From Corynebacterium sp. ACRPO (lineage in GTDB: Bacteria; Actinomycetota; Actinomycetes; Mycobacteriales; Mycobacteriaceae): a DNA stretch of 64,000 nucleotides. Every line of letters starts with the position of its first letter. Positions within the stretch are counted from its first letter, which is position 1. Both the position numbers and the translations under genes were made by a program. This document shows, piece after piece, positions 17,696 through 27,455 of the stretch. The notes below the pieces were generated by a model that saw only the letters and a program-made list of their open reading frames with translations, searched no databases and was not told the DNA's origin. Location: positions 1 to 64,000 of the forward strand of contig NZ_JAKRNE010000012.1 of the NCBI RefSeq assembly GCF_022347205.1, in the 5' to 3' direction.

Positions 17696-18148
17696 TTAGC
17701 GCAAGCCTGCGGCGCGCTCGAGCTCGTGCTTTGCAATGTCCGCAGACTTAGGCACGATAGAAAAGACCTTGCGCTCGGTGTCCATGCCCTTGGTGAGGTT
17801 GAGCATACGACCCTCCAGGCCGAAGCAGAGGCCGGCAGCGAAGTCGATGAAGCGCTTGGCGGTGGCCTTTTCTGCGTCAGTCAGCTCGAAGACAACGGCA
17901 TCACCGTCACGGAAAGGTTCGCCCACCTTGGCTGCATCATTGAAAGACGTCAGCGAAATAGCCACGATGGTCGGAACGAATTCCTCCTGCACTGGGGCCG
18001 GCTCATAGGACTGCGGGGCGCGGCGAGGCGCGTAGGCCGAGGAGCTATTTTCGGAGTAACGCGGCTCCTCGTTGTAGTAGGCATCGTCCTCTTCGATGTC
18101 CACCGGGCCCAGCCCGAAGAAATCCTTCGTCTTATCAATGAATGACAT
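17696..18148 (-). CDS. sepF: Cell division protein SepF
   Basis: A 150-residue FtsZ membrane tether. The N-terminal amphipathic helix MSFIDKTKDFFGL is the membrane anchor, a disordered acidic/Tyr-rich linker follows (about 18-62), and the SepF domain has VAISLTSFNDAAKVGEPFRDG and ending KVFSIVPKSA. SepF binds the conserved FtsZ tail, which is intact in this window. The ATG at 18148 is chosen because the amphipathic helix begins there and GGGAG lies before it; the frame is open for 11 more codons upstream. It belongs to the ftsZ-pgeF-yggS-sepF-yggT unit. Confidence 0.95.
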   Translation of the reverse strand: MSFIDKTKDFFGLGPVDIEEDDAYYNEEPRYSENSSSAYAPRRAPQSYEPAPVQEEFVPTIVAISLTSFNDAAKVGEPFRDGDAVVFELTDAEKATAKRFIDFAAGLCFGLEGRMLNLTKGMDTERKVFSIVPKSADIAKHELERAAGLR

Positions 18149-18252
18149 TTTTGGGTCTCCCTCTGACCTAAATTTGTACAAGTCTAAACGCGTAAAATGT
18201 GTCTGGTGTGACTCATGTGATTTACGCTGTGAAATGCGCTTTTGCGATATTT

Positions 18253-18951
18253 TTAACCTACTGGTCGCGGTCCCATGATACTGGTTCCGACACGCACGAT
18301 ATCGCTGCCCGCAACAATTGCCTCGGCCAGGTCCGCGCTCATTCCAGCAGACATTTTCAGCGGTCGGTTAAGCTCAGAGGATAGACGATCTACCTCTCCG
18401 CGGACGTTTCGAAATACCTCGCCAGCATCGGCATCAAGTGGCGGAACCACCATGAGTCCGGCGAGTTCTAGGTGCTGCGCGTCTTCTACGGCACGCACGA
18501 GCTCATCGAGCGCCTCAGGAGAAACACCGCCGCGAGCACCATCACCGTCGGCGGAGACTTGAATAAATACCGGCAAATTGCTTTCACGCTCGCCTCGTTC
18601 CTTGGCTAAGGAAACTCCCCGCTCCAGCGCGTGGGCGAGCTTGAGGGAATCAAGCGAATGCACGCTGGCTGCCCATCGGGCTACGTGGTTGGCCTTCTTG
18701 GTTTGGATTTGGCCAATCATGTGGAAACGCAGCTGCGGCAGCTCAGCGGCCTTGGCACGGGCCTCTTGTTCCCGGTTTTCGGCGACATCGGTAACCCCTA
18801 AATCTGCCAGCAGGGCAATATCGGCAGCTGGGTGAAACTTCGTCACCGGCAACAGCTGCGGTGGTTTTCGCTCTGACTGCGCTGCTAGCCGTTCAATCTC
18901 GGCACGGGTGGCCGCTAGGTTTTGTTCTAGCTGTGCCTTTCGGTCTGACAT
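18253..18951 (-). CDS. YggS-family PLP-binding protein
   Basis: A 232-residue protein of the PLP homeostasis family (PLPBP/YggS/YlmE). The PLP lysine lies in LLPVTKFHPAADI (Lys near 58), with QIQTKKANHVARW and the phosphate-binding end VRVGTSIMGPRP. The family has no known catalytic reaction; it buffers pyridoxal phosphate and affects amino acid pools. It overlaps pgeF by one base (TAATG), which is the conserved actinobacterial arrangement after ftsZ. The ATG start follows from this overlap. Confidence 0.93.
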   Translation of the reverse strand: MSDRKAQLEQNLAATRAEIERLAAQSERKPPQLLPVTKFHPAADIALLADLGVTDVAENREQEARAKAAELPQLRFHMIGQIQTKKANHVARWAASVHSLDSLKLAHALERGVSLAKERGERESNLPVFIQVSADGDGARGGVSPEALDELVRAVEDAQHLELAGLMVVPPLDADAGEVFRNVRGEVDRLSSELNRPLKMSAGMSADLAEAIVAGSDIVRVGTSIMGPRPVG

Positions 18952-19682
18952 TACTTAGCCTCCAACCAAATTAGTCCAGCCTGGCGGCCGGTGACGCCTT
19001 CGCGTCGATAGGAAAAGAAGTCTTCGTCTTCGATGGTGCAGCGCGGGTCGGATTCAATCGCGGTGATACCTAGCCCCATAAGCTGGCGAATCAGCCCTGC
19101 GCGCACATCGATGCCCCACGTGCCCTTCGACGTCTGTGTCTTGGAGCCGGGCAAACGACGCTCGACGTCAGTGGCCATTTCCTCGGGCACTTCATAGTTC
19201 TTTCCCGAAGCAGCCGGCCCCATAACCACCTGAATGCGCTCGGGCTGTGCGCCAAGCTTCTGCATTTCGCGCACGGTATTGACCACAATGCCGTTGCGGG
19301 CGCCAAGGCGGCCGGCGTGGGCGGCGGCGATGACACCAGCGGCGACGTCGACAAGCAGTACCGGCGTGCAATCCGCAACAAGGACGCCCAAGCCCAAGCG
19401 GCGCTGGGTGGTGACAATTGCGTCTGTGGCTGGCACGGGCTCGTCCTGTGGACCATCAACGACGGTGACGGTATTGGTGTGAAGCTGTTCCATCCACACG
19501 ATATTGTCCAGACCGGTCACGCGCTTCAGGCGCTCGCGGTTAGCGGCAACCGCGTCGGGGTCATCGCCGACGTGGTGCCCCAAGTTAAAGGAATCGTATG
19601 GAATAGCAGACGCCCCGCCAGCACGGCTAGTAAAAACCATGCGGACGGGGCGGGTGGTGCGATGTTCCTCGTTTACTGGCAT
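18951..19682 (-). CDS. pgeF: PgeF/YfiH-family peptidoglycan editing factor (laccase-domain protein)
   Basis: A 243-residue protein of the YfiH/PgeF family, formerly called polyphenol oxidase. Conserved parts include FTSRAGGASAIPYDSFNLG, VADCTPVLL (Asp-Cys) and the His-containing AAAHAGRLGARNGIV. Members hydrolyse or edit peptidoglycan precursors carrying the wrong amino acid, or act on purine nucleosides, depending on the species. The location directly after ftsZ fits a role in wall precursor quality control. ATG 19682 is chosen; a GTG two codons upstream is possible and neither has a clear ribosome site. Confidence 0.9.
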   Translation of the reverse strand: MPVNEEHRTTRPVRMVFTSRAGGASAIPYDSFNLGHHVGDDPDAVAANRERLKRVTGLDNIVWMEQLHTNTVTVVDGPQDEPVPATDAIVTTQRRLGLGVLVADCTPVLLVDVAAGVIAAAHAGRLGARNGIVVNTVREMQKLGAQPERIQVVMGPAASGKNYEVPEEMATDVERRLPGSKTQTSKGTWGIDVRAGLIRQLMGLGITAIESDPRCTIEDEDFFSYRREGVTGRQAGLIWLEAK

Positions 19683-19706
19683 GCACACCAGCGTAGCGCT
19701 TTGCGC

Positions 19707-21026
19707 TTAGCGCATGAAGGAAGGCACGTCCAGATCGTCGTCGCCGTCATCATCACGACGCTGGGATGGGCGGGACAGGCGGTAGTCATCGCGGCGCTCC
19801 TCGCGGGAGAAACGGTCAGAGTTGGTGAACAGACCGCTAGATTCTGGGCGACGCTCCTCGGCAGGGCGCTGCGGGGTGTAGCGCTCTCGCTCCTGGCCGG
19901 CGCGCGGCTCGTAGGAGTGGCGCGGGGAGTAGTCATCCTGTACCGGCTGAGCGGCAGCGGGCTGCGCCGGTGCCGGGGTGACGGGCTCTGCGGCCTCGCG
20001 CTGGCGACTGTCAAAAAGGGAGCCCGGCTTGCGCTGTTCCTGCTCAGGCTGCTGCTGCGCAGCGGCCTGGGTCATATTCGCCTCGGCATCGAAACCGGTG
20101 GCAATGATGGTGATGCGGATTTCATCGCCCAGGGTGTCATCGATGATGGTACCGAAGATGAGGTTGACGTCTTCGTCAGCGCGCTCTTCCACCATGGAGG
20201 CGGCGGCATTAACCTCGTGCAGGCCAAGATCGGAGCCGCCGGCGATGGACAGCAGCACGCCCTTGGCGCCTTCCATCGTGGATTCCAACAGCGGGGAGTT
20301 AATGGCTTGCTCAGCAGCGGTCATGGCGCGGTTATCACCGCGGGCGGAACCGATGCCCATCAGCGCGGAGCCAGCGTCAGACATGACGGAGCGAACGTCC
20401 GCAAAGTCGACGTTGATCATGCCCGGAATGGTGATCAGGTTGGTAATACCCTGCACACCATTGTGCAGCACCTCATCGGCAGCGCGGAAAGCCTCGACGA
20501 TGGAAAGCTCTTCCCCACCGAGCTGCATCAGGCGGTCATTCGGGATGACGATGAGGGTATCGCAGACCTCGCGCAGCTCCTCAATGCCGGCCATGGCCTG
20601 GCGGGTACGGCGAGCGCCTTCAAACTTAAACGGACGGGTGACAACACCGACGGTCAGCGCACCCATCTTCTTCGCGATAGACGCCACGACTGGAGCAGCA
20701 CCGGTGCCGGTGCCGCCACCCTCGCCGGCAGTCACGAAGACCATATCGGAGCCCTCTAGGGCGTCTTCAATTTCGGACTTGTGATCTTCTGCGGAGGTCT
20801 TTCCTACCTCAGGGTTAGCGCCGGCACCGAGGCCGCGGGTGGCCTCACGGCCAATGTCGAGCTTGGTGTCTGCATCGGAGAAGATAAGGGCCTGGGAGTC
20901 GGTGTTGATGGCGACGAACTGAACACCCTTGAGGCCTTCTTCGATCATGCGGTTGACGGCGTTGACGCCGCCGCCGCCGACGCCGACGACCTTGATATCC
21001 GCGAGATTGTTATTGGAAGAGATCAT
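19707..21026 (-). CDS. ftsZ: Cell division GTPase FtsZ
   Basis: A 439-residue tubulin homologue that forms the division ring. The GTP-binding glycine motif GGGTGTG is at residues 103-109, and the T7 loop NVDFADV with its catalytic Asp at about 207 and 210. A long disordered linker rich in Arg, Glu, Gln and Pro (about 325-425) leads to the conserved tail [10 protein letters not shown], which binds SepF. ATG 21026 is chosen since AAAGGTGAG precedes it and [14 protein letters not shown] is the common corynebacterial N-terminus; the frame is open five codons further. A terminator separates it from ftsQ, so it has its own promoter region. Confidence 0.97.
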   Translation of the reverse strand: MISSNNNLADIKVVGVGGGGVNAVNRMIEEGLKGVQFVAINTDSQALIFSDADTKLDIGREATRGLGAGANPEVGKTSAEDHKSEIEDALEGSDMVFVTAGEGGGTGTGAAPVVASIAKKMGALTVGVVTRPFKFEGARRTRQAMAGIEELREVCDTLIVIPNDRLMQLGGEELSIVEAFRAADEVLHNGVQGITNLITIPGMINVDFADVRSVMSDAGSALMGIGSARGDNRAMTAAEQAINSPLLESTMEGAKGVLLSIAGGSDLGLHEVNAAASMVEERADEDVNLIFGTIIDDTLGDEIRITIIATGFDAEANMTQAAAQQQPEQEQRKPGSLFDSRQREAAEPVTPAPAQPAAAQPVQDDYSPRHSYEPRAGQERERYTPQRPAEERRPESSGLFTNSDRFSREERRDDYRLSRPSQRRDDDGDDDLDVPSFMR

Positions 21027-21257
21027 GTGAGTAGGTCTCACCTTTCGCTACTTTAAGTCTGCACGTGCATTAAACGAGGAATGTAATGCGCTCCGCCGAA
21101 GGCGAATCGCGTTCCTTTCCATCTTTAACGACAGCGGTGTAATTTTCACGCACATTTTCCGCGTGTCGAGACCCTCAAGTTCCACTTTAGGGTTTCTCAC
21201 CTGCGGTTTTATAAGTCACACCCGTATCATCCGCCCCATGGTTCAGGTACTAAAAAG
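21027..21257 (-). promoter_or_regulatory. ftsZ upstream region
   Basis: About 230 bp between the ftsQ terminator and ftsZ. The minus strand shows AACCCT-AAAGTGGAACTTG-AGGGT, a small inverted repeat, and a short GC hairpin GCC-TTC-GGC close to the gene. Promoters must be here, because transcription from ftsQ is blocked. I cannot assign a transcription start with confidence. Confidence 0.5.
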
Positions 21258-21258
21258 A

Positions 21259-21297
21259 GCCCGTGCAGCGCACACGCCTAAGCGGTGCTGCACGGGC
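21259..21297 (-). terminator. Terminator between ftsQ and ftsZ
   Basis: An 11-bp stem GCCCGTGCAGC with GCTGCACGGGC, loop of 17 bases. On the minus strand it is followed by TCTTTTTAG, a good U tract. It ends the mraZ-to-ftsQ transcript. Confidence 0.88.
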
Positions 21298-21339
21298 CCA
21301 CAAGAGCGATAAAAAGCACCTGCGGGGGCACCCGTCGCC

Positions 21340-22011
21340 CTATCCGCGTGTGGTGACCAACTCAGGGTTGGAAATATTCCACTCGCGGCCTTCCATCTTC
21401 AATACTGTGGCAAAGGCATGCGCCTTGTCCTCATCGTTGGAATCGCTGGCACCCCAGAAGACGCGCCGGCCATCTTTAGTGGTGAAAGTCAGCGAGTACT
21501 CGCCCGCTACTTCGAGCTTTGCTACTTGGTTGCGGACATCGTCGGAAAGCGCTGCGATCGCCCGCACGGCATCCTGAGTTTGCGGGGAGCCACTATCGAC
21601 GGAGCCGGTCACCTCAACCGCGCCCGCCGGAGGCTCAGCGGAGGTAAATTCCTCGCCCTTATCATCGATCAGGTAGGGCTTATTATCGCGCTTTACAAAC
21701 GCCACGGCCTTGTGCTCGGACACGTTGATGGTCAAGGTCGAAGGGAAATCGCGGGAGACTGTCGCCGAATCGACCCAGTCCAATCCAGCAACGCCGGAAG
21801 CTGCCTCACGCGCGTTCACGCGTAGCAAATTTTCGCCCTTGGGAACCCCAGAGGCCTCCTCCACCTGTGCGGGATCAAGCTGGTGGACACCTTCCACCTG
21901 AAAATTGCGTACCTTCAGGACGGGAACTGTCCACATCACGGCGGCCGCTATGAGGGCCACAGCGACAATTGCGGCGATGACCCCAGCGATGAGCTTTGCG
22001 GATACACGCAC
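21340..22011 (-). CDS. ftsQ: Cell division protein FtsQ
   Basis: A 223-residue bitopic division protein. One membrane helix (about 7-28) is followed by a POTRA domain (VLKVRNFQVEGVHQLDPAQVEEASGV, about 32-100) and the FtsQ beta domain. FtsQ links early FtsZ-bound proteins to the septal wall synthases through FtsL and its partners. The N-terminal cytoplasmic part is very short, shorter than in many relatives. The start is GTG and overlaps the murC stop by one base. It is the last gene of the main dcw transcript. Confidence 0.92.
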   Translation of the reverse strand: MRVSAKLIAGVIAAIVAVALIAAAVMWTVPVLKVRNFQVEGVHQLDPAQVEEASGVPKGENLLRVNAREAASGVAGLDWVDSATVSRDFPSTLTINVSEHKAVAFVKRDNKPYLIDDKGEEFTSAEPPAGAVEVTGSVDSGSPQTQDAVRAIAALSDDVRNQVAKLEVAGEYSLTFTTKDGRRVFWGASDSNDEDKAHAFATVLKMEGREWNISNPELVTTRG

Positions 22012-23474
22012 TAGCTTGCCCGCAATTCATCGAGGATTTCTGCTGCCACCATGGTTACCGAGCCAGCACCAATGGTCAGCACCACATCGCCCGGCTCCAC
22101 CACCGACACGACGTCGCGGGCAGCGGCGGAAAAATCCGGCTCGAAGATGACCTGCATATCAGCGGGCATCTTATCGGTAATGATGCGAGAGGTAATTCCC
22201 TCCACGGGCTGTTCGCGAGCGCCGTAGATGTCGAGTACCACGGCGGCGTCGGCAAGCGAGAGTGCCTGGGCAAACTCGGCGTCGAATTCCATGGTACGCG
22301 AGTACAGGTGCGGCTGGAAACACGCGATGACGCGCCCGCCGTGGCCTTCAGCCTCGACCTTGGCGCGTGCGGCCCGCAGCACTGCCGCAACCTCGGTGGG
22401 ATGGTGGGCATAGTCATCAAAGACCCGCACGGGTTTGCCCTGCTTGTCGACGCTCCCCCGGTACTCAAAGCGCCGGCGCACACCGCTAAAGACAGCCAAT
22501 CCCTCGGCGATGGCAGCCGGGGCGCCGCCGGAGAGCACACCGGCGATCAAGGCACCCATGGAATTGAGCACCATGTGGTGGCCTGGGATCTGCAGCTCGT
22601 AGCGCACGGTTTCAGAAACGCCAGGAAGGTCGAGCTTGACGGTGGTGTCCATGCCTTCCGCGGTGGTCTCTTCGCGGACCAGCTCGGCGGCCAGCGGCAC
22701 GGTAGAGGTAAAAGACTTCTCCGGCGAGCCGTAGGCCACGACGTTGATCCCGCGCTCCAGCGCCCGCTCGCCAGCCCGGGCAGCGTGCTCGTCTTCGGCG
22801 CACACAACGAGGTAGCCGGTCTCCGGGGTGACCAAATCAGCAAAGTCATCGAAGACTTGGATATACGCTTCCTCGCTGTGGAAGAAGTCGAGGTGATCGG
22901 GCTCGATGGTGGTGAGGACCGCAACGTCGGGGCTATAGCGCAGCAGGGAGGCATCGGATTCATCGGCCTCGGCAACGAAAGCTTCCCCGGTGCCACCGTG
23001 GGCATTGGTACCCGCGCGATTGAGCTGGCCGCCGATGGCAAAGGAAGGATCGAGACCAGCGTGCTGCATCGCGCTCACGGTCATCGACGTGGTGGAGGTT
23101 TTGCCATGGGTGCCAGCCAGCAACACCTGCTTGTGGCCTTCCATCAAGGCGGCGAGCAGATCGGAGCGGCGAATTACCGGGATTTCGTTATCCTTTGCGG
23201 CCACTAGCTCCGGGTTGTCTTGGGGAATGGCGGCAAAAGAAGTAACCACGACGGTGGGCAGTTCACCAGACAGTCGCAGGTTATCCGCGGCGTGACCGAT
23301 GGCGACCTTGGCGCCCATGGTGCGCAACACCTCAACCGGGGTGGAGTCTTTGACATCGGAACCTGTGACCACTCCGCCGCGAGCGGCGAGGATTCGCGCG
23401 AGCCCTGACATGCCGGAACCACCAATGCCGATGAGGTGGACGCGGCGCAGATCGTAGTGTGCGGGATCAGTCAT
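22011..23474 (-). CDS. murC: UDP-N-acetylmuramate--L-alanine ligase
   Basis: A 487-residue Mur ligase that adds L-alanine to UDP-MurNAc. The Rossmann N-terminal domain has [17 protein letters not shown] (about 13-29), the P-loop is [10 protein letters not shown] (121-130), and the central domain has ADESDASLL. The C-terminal ligase domain shows [14 protein letters not shown]-dependent and cytoplasmic; it makes the first of four amino acid additions in the pathway encoded across this cluster. It starts one base after the murG stop. Confidence 0.96.
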   Translation of the reverse strand: MTDPAHYDLRRVHLIGIGGSGMSGLARILAARGGVVTGSDVKDSTPVEVLRTMGAKVAIGHAADNLRLSGELPTVVVTSFAAIPQDNPELVAAKDNEIPVIRRSDLLAALMEGHKQVLLAGTHGKTSTTSMTVSAMQHAGLDPSFAIGGQLNRAGTNAHGGTGEAFVAEADESDASLLRYSPDVAVLTTIEPDHLDFFHSEEAYIQVFDDFADLVTPETGYLVVCAEDEHAARAGERALERGINVVAYGSPEKSFTSTVPLAAELVREETTAEGMDTTVKLDLPGVSETVRYELQIPGHHMVLNSMGALIAGVLSGGAPAAIAEGLAVFSGVRRRFEYRGSVDKQGKPVRVFDDYAHHPTEVAAVLRAARAKVEAEGHGGRVIACFQPHLYSRTMEFDAEFAQALSLADAAVVLDIYGAREQPVEGITSRIITDKMPADMQVIFEPDFSAAARDVVSVVEPGDVVLTIGAGSVTMVAAEILDELRAS

Positions 23475-24575
23475 TTACTTATCCTTCCTTCCAGCCGCGT
23501 CTTCGGCCTCGGATACGCGGGCGGCGATGCGGTCTGCGATGGAATTTGCCACGTCTCCGGAGCTGGCATGGGCGGCGGCGTGCGTCATCGACTCGAGGCG
23601 TTGCGGGTCATCGAGAATGCCGCGTACCTCGGAGATGAGTCGCTCTGCGGTCAGCTCCGCATCCGGAATCTGGATGGCGGCGCCTGCCTCGACCACCTCG
23701 CGGGAATTGAGCGCCTGTTCGCCATTGCCGTGCGGCAGCGGAACGTAGATGGCCGGCAGGCCTGCGGCGGATACTTCGGCAACGGTCATCGCGCCGGAGC
23801 GGCACACGACGAGGTCGGCTACCGCAAGTGCGGAGCCCATGTCCTCGATATACGGCAGTGCGGCGTAGTTCGGGTGTTCTGCGGGCGGGTCATTCTTCTT
23901 GCCATAGGCGTGCAGGAGCTGGAAGTCCTGCGCCAAGTCCTCCACCGCTCCAGCAACGGCGCGGTTGATGCTGGCCGCGCCTTGGGAGCCGCCGGTGATG
24001 AGAATGGTGGGAAGCTCGGCCAAGTTCCACTTGGTGCGCGCGTCTGCGGCCAGGTTGCCATTCGGGTCCTCCGCCAGGCTCGGGCGAACGGGGATGCCAA
24101 CGACCTCGCCCGGCATGCCAGAATCCGGGTGGGCGTTGAGCCCAATGCCACCCATCTTCACGCCGAGCTTATTGGCCATTCCAGCCAAGGCATTGGTCTC
24201 AAGAACATAGAACGGGATACCGAGGGACCGCGCAGCAATATAAGCCGGCCCGGCCACGTAGCCGCCGGTGCCGAAGACGACATCCGCCTCGACGTCCTTG
24301 AGTATCTGCTTGGCCTCTCCCACCGCGCGGGAGAGGTTGAACGGTAGCTTGAAGAGCTGCGCGTTGACCTTGCGCGGGATTGGCACGGGGGTTATCAGGC
24401 TAAGGTCCACGCCGCGTGCGGGAATGATATCGCGCTCGAGGCCCTTTTCGGTACCGAGAGCGGTGATGCGTGCGCCGTGGCGCTCGCGCAAAGCTTCGCC
24501 CACGGCGAGGGCGGGTTCAATGTGTCCGGCGGTGCCGCCACCTGCGATGACGACGGAAATAGGCGTGGAATTCAT
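23475..24575 (-). CDS. murG: Lipid II synthase (UDP-GlcNAc transferase)
   Basis: A 366-residue GT28 glycosyltransferase that converts lipid I into lipid II at the inner membrane face. The N-terminal glycine loop VIAGGGTAGHIEPAL is at about 9-23. The acceptor-side motif VVFGTGGYVAGPAYI and the donor-side motifs TGGSQGAASIN and CRSGAMTVAEV are intact. No membrane helix; peripheral. Lies between ftsW (23 bp) and murC (adjacent). Confidence 0.96.
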   Translation of the reverse strand: MNSTPISVVIAGGGTAGHIEPALAVGEALRERHGARITALGTEKGLERDIIPARGVDLSLITPVPIPRKVNAQLFKLPFNLSRAVGEAKQILKDVEADVVFGTGGYVAGPAYIAARSLGIPFYVLETNALAGMANKLGVKMGGIGLNAHPDSGMPGEVVGIPVRPSLAEDPNGNLAADARTKWNLAELPTILITGGSQGAASINRAVAGAVEDLAQDFQLLHAYGKKNDPPAEHPNYAALPYIEDMGSALAVADLVVCRSGAMTVAEVSAAGLPAIYVPLPHGNGEQALNSREVVEAGAAIQIPDAELTAERLISEVRGILDDPQRLESMTHAAAHASSGDVANSIADRIAARVSEAEDAAGRKDK

Positions 24576-24598
24576 AGCCTAAAGGCTACCAGCGCCAC

Positions 24599-25993
24599 CT
24601 AGCGATAGCGGCGCTCGGCGCGCGGATAGCGGCGGCCGCTTCCGGTCACGGGGCGGCCAAAGCGCTCCTCGCGCACGCGGGATCGCGGCTCCTGCGGACG
24701 AGCGTGACGGCCCTTCTTCTTCGGCTTCGGCACCGGTTGCGGCTCGCCGATGAAAAGGAGGCGGTCGAACAGCGGGCGGCCAAAGTTCTGCATGGCGGAA
24801 ATCTGCATCGGCTCATGACGCGCCACATTGCACAGAATGCCCATCGAGCCAATCGTGATGATAGCCGCGGTACCGCCGGCAGAAATCATGGGCAGCTGAA
24901 TACCGGTCACCGGCAGCAAACCAATGACGTAGCCGATATTCACGAAGGCCTGCGTAACCACACCGATGGTCAGCGTTGCGGCGAGCAGGGACTGGAACTG
25001 GTTCTGCGCCCGCATTGCGGTGCGCAGGCCCACATAGCCCAACGCGGCGAATAGCACGATGACGAGCGCACCGCCCCACCAGCCGAGTTCCTCGCCCACG
25101 ATGGCGAAAATAAAGTCATTCTTCGCCTCGGGAAGGTAGAACCACTTGGCACGGGATTGGCCGATGCCTACGCCCCAGAAGCCGCCGTCGGCAAGCGAGA
25201 GAAAGCCCTGATAGGACTGGAAACCCGTACCTTGAGTATCGGAGATATTGCCCACTAGGGCGTCGAAATAGGTGTGGAAGCGGTTGGAGCGGAAGCCGCC
25301 AGAAAGGAAGATAAACAGCAAACCACACACGGCTGCGACGCCGATGGTCGCGGGGACGCGCCAGTCGACGCCCGCGAAAATCAGGGTGAAGACAACCACG
25401 AGGGCAAAGGACAAAGCCATGCCCAAATCGCCCTGAAGGACGATGAGCAAGAACATAACGCCGGCAATGAGGGAGTACATCATGAAGGGATCCGTCACCT
25501 TCATGGATTTGTGCTCCTTATCCGCCAACACGGTGGCACCAAACATGCCTACGGCGACGCGGGCAAGCTCCGAGGGCTGCAGGGAGAACGGTCCCAAGTA
25601 AATCCAGGACTGGGAACCTACCTCCTCGCGGCCGGTGCCCACGCCGGGGATCAGCACGGCGATGAGCAAAATGATGGACAAGCCCACAATCCACGGCACG
25701 CATTTGCGCAGGGTATGCGGCGACACCTTGAGACCAAACCAAAAGGCAACGAGGCCCAAGAACACCATCACGCACTGGCGCAATGCCTGGTTCCATACTC
25801 CGCCGTCCTCGGTCAGGGAGGTAGCCATGGAGGAAGAAAAGACCATGAGCACGCCGATGCCCACGAGGAAAAAGATGATTAGGCGCAGCAGCTGGTAATC
25901 AAGGCCTGCTTCCTGGCGGGCGCGCTCGCGCAGCTCGCGAACGCGGTCGCCAAAACTCTTGGAGCGCGGGCGCTGCTGGGAGGTGGCCGTCAT
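24599..25993 (-). CDS. ftsW: SEDS-family septal peptidoglycan polymerase FtsW
   Basis: A 464-residue membrane protein with about ten segments. SEDS-family motifs are visible as SSSMATSLTED near the first helix, LGPFSLQPSEL (Gln-Pro-Ser), SLADGGFWGVGIGQSRAKW, EAKNDFIFAIVGEELG (with the catalytic-region Asp) and QLPMISAGGTAAII. Works with FtsI to build septal glycan from lipid II. The C-terminal cytoplasmic tail is long, basic and Arg/Pro-rich (about 415-464), as in other actinobacterial FtsW proteins, where it is used for partner binding. ATG start. Confidence 0.95.
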   Translation of the reverse strand: MTATSQQRPRSKSFGDRVRELRERARQEAGLDYQLLRLIIFFLVGIGVLMVFSSSMATSLTEDGGVWNQALRQCVMVFLGLVAFWFGLKVSPHTLRKCVPWIVGLSIILLIAVLIPGVGTGREEVGSQSWIYLGPFSLQPSELARVAVGMFGATVLADKEHKSMKVTDPFMMYSLIAGVMFLLIVLQGDLGMALSFALVVVFTLIFAGVDWRVPATIGVAAVCGLLFIFLSGGFRSNRFHTYFDALVGNISDTQGTGFQSYQGFLSLADGGFWGVGIGQSRAKWFYLPEAKNDFIFAIVGEELGWWGGALVIVLFAALGYVGLRTAMRAQNQFQSLLAATLTIGVVTQAFVNIGYVIGLLPVTGIQLPMISAGGTAAIITIGSMGILCNVARHEPMQISAMQNFGRPLFDRLLFIGEPQPVPKPKKKGRHARPQEPRSRVREERFGRPVTGSGRRYPRAERRYR

Positions 25994-26022
25994 GTGTTCT
26001 CCTGATCCTTAAATCTATAGCT

Positions 26023-27414
26023 CTAGTTACGGGTAAGTTCCCGCGCGGCCGCGGCGAATACATCACCGCGTTGAGCCATGCCGGTATACATATCCAACGA
26101 TGCCGCAGCTGGCGCCAAAAGAACGGTATCCCCGGCGTCGGCGTGTTGCAGTGCAGCCTCCACCGCAGCATTCATGGCTGCACAAGGCTCCTGCGTCTCG
26201 ATGACGTCCACCGGGGCATGCGGCGCGTGCGCCGCGAGGGCCCGGGCTACCTCTTCCCTATCCACGCCTAGGACTACCGCGGCCTTGATGTGGGCGGCGT
26301 GCTTGGCGACGAGCCCGTCTACCTCCGCGCCCTTCAACTGCCCGCCGGCAATCCAGACCACGGAATTGAGCCCCTTGAGCGCCGCATCCGCCGCGTGCGG
26401 GTTGGTGGCCTTGGAATTATCGATGAACGTGATGCCGGAATGCTCATGGACCACAGCGCCGCGGTGCCCGGCGACGGTATATGCGGCCAACCCCTGCGCA
26501 ATGGATTCCGGGGTGGCGCCTGCCAGACGCGCGACGCTGGCTGCGGCCGCAGCGTCCAGAACTCCTGCCAGGCCGGCGGGCTCAATGCCCTCTGCGGACG
26601 CGAGATCCTCACGCTTCCCGTCAAGCCGCGAGACAAGACGGCCGGCACTTACGCCCACCTCTCCCTGTGTAGGTTCAGCGGCAGTAAAACGGAAGAGGTC
26701 TGCGGTATCCGCGGCGTAGCGGACCGCCTCGGAGTCATCCTTGCCCACCACGGCAACCTCACCAGAGAGCACCTTGGCCTTCGCTCGGGCATAGGCATCG
26801 AACGATCCATGCCAATCCAGGTGGTCATCAGCCAAATTCAGTAGCACGCCCACATCCGGGCGCAGGTGGCTGGACCAATGCAACTGGAAAGAAGATAGCT
26901 CGGCGCAGAGAACGTCGACGCGAGGGGTGGCAGTGAGGGCGTCGAAAAGCGAAACGCCGATATTGCCCACCGCCAGTGCGCGCTTGCCGGTGCGCTTGGC
27001 ATCTGCCTGCATAATCTGGGCCAACATACCCGTAGTGGTGGTTTTGCCGTTGGTTCCGGTAACTACCAGCCAGGTACGCGGCGCGCCGAAGACACCCGCA
27101 CGATCCAGGCGATACGCGAGCTCCACGTCGCCGATGACCTCTACCCCAGCGTCCTGGAGGGCGACCAACAAGGGCGAATCGGGACGCCAGCCCGGCGAAG
27201 TAACCGCAAGGTCAAAATCGCCTTGGGCGGCAGAATCGACGGAGACGGTTGCTACCCCGAATTCCTCCGCCAATTCCGCCAGCGCGGTCTGGTTGGAATC
27301 TGCCACGGTGGTATCCACCCCGAGGCTTGCCAGCATAGCGACGCAACCGCGCCCCGATACTCCCGCCCCGGCCACGAGCACTCGCCCGCGCAACGAGGAT
27401 GGCAACTCGGTCAT
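26023..27414 (-). CDS. murD: UDP-N-acetylmuramoyl-L-alanine--D-glutamate ligase
   Basis: A 463-residue Mur ligase adding D-glutamate. It shows the N-terminal GRVLVAGAGVSGRG nucleotide-fold motif, the P-loop VTGTNGKTTTTGML, the central ELSSFQLHW and NLADDHLDWHGS motifs, and the C-terminal FIDNSKATNPHAA with its Lys/Asn substrate contacts. ATG 27414 is selected because AGGAATAGAG precedes it and the conserved N-terminus begins there; the frame is open for another 30 codons. It lies 29 bp before ftsW. Confidence 0.95.
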   Translation of the reverse strand: MTELPSSLRGRVLVAGAGVSGRGCVAMLASLGVDTTVADSNQTALAELAEEFGVATVSVDSAAQGDFDLAVTSPGWRPDSPLLVALQDAGVEVIGDVELAYRLDRAGVFGAPRTWLVVTGTNGKTTTTGMLAQIMQADAKRTGKRALAVGNIGVSLFDALTATPRVDVLCAELSSFQLHWSSHLRPDVGVLLNLADDHLDWHGSFDAYARAKAKVLSGEVAVVGKDDSEAVRYAADTADLFRFTAAEPTQGEVGVSAGRLVSRLDGKREDLASAEGIEPAGLAGVLDAAAAASVARLAGATPESIAQGLAAYTVAGHRGAVVHEHSGITFIDNSKATNPHAADAALKGLNSVVWIAGGQLKGAEVDGLVAKHAAHIKAAVVLGVDREEVARALAAHAPHAPVDVIETQEPCAAMNAAVEAALQHADAGDTVLLAPAAASLDMYTGMAQRGDVFAAAARELTRN

Positions 27415-27455
27415 CTCTATTCCTCTTTCCTCGATAAAGCTAAAAGGCGTGAGTC

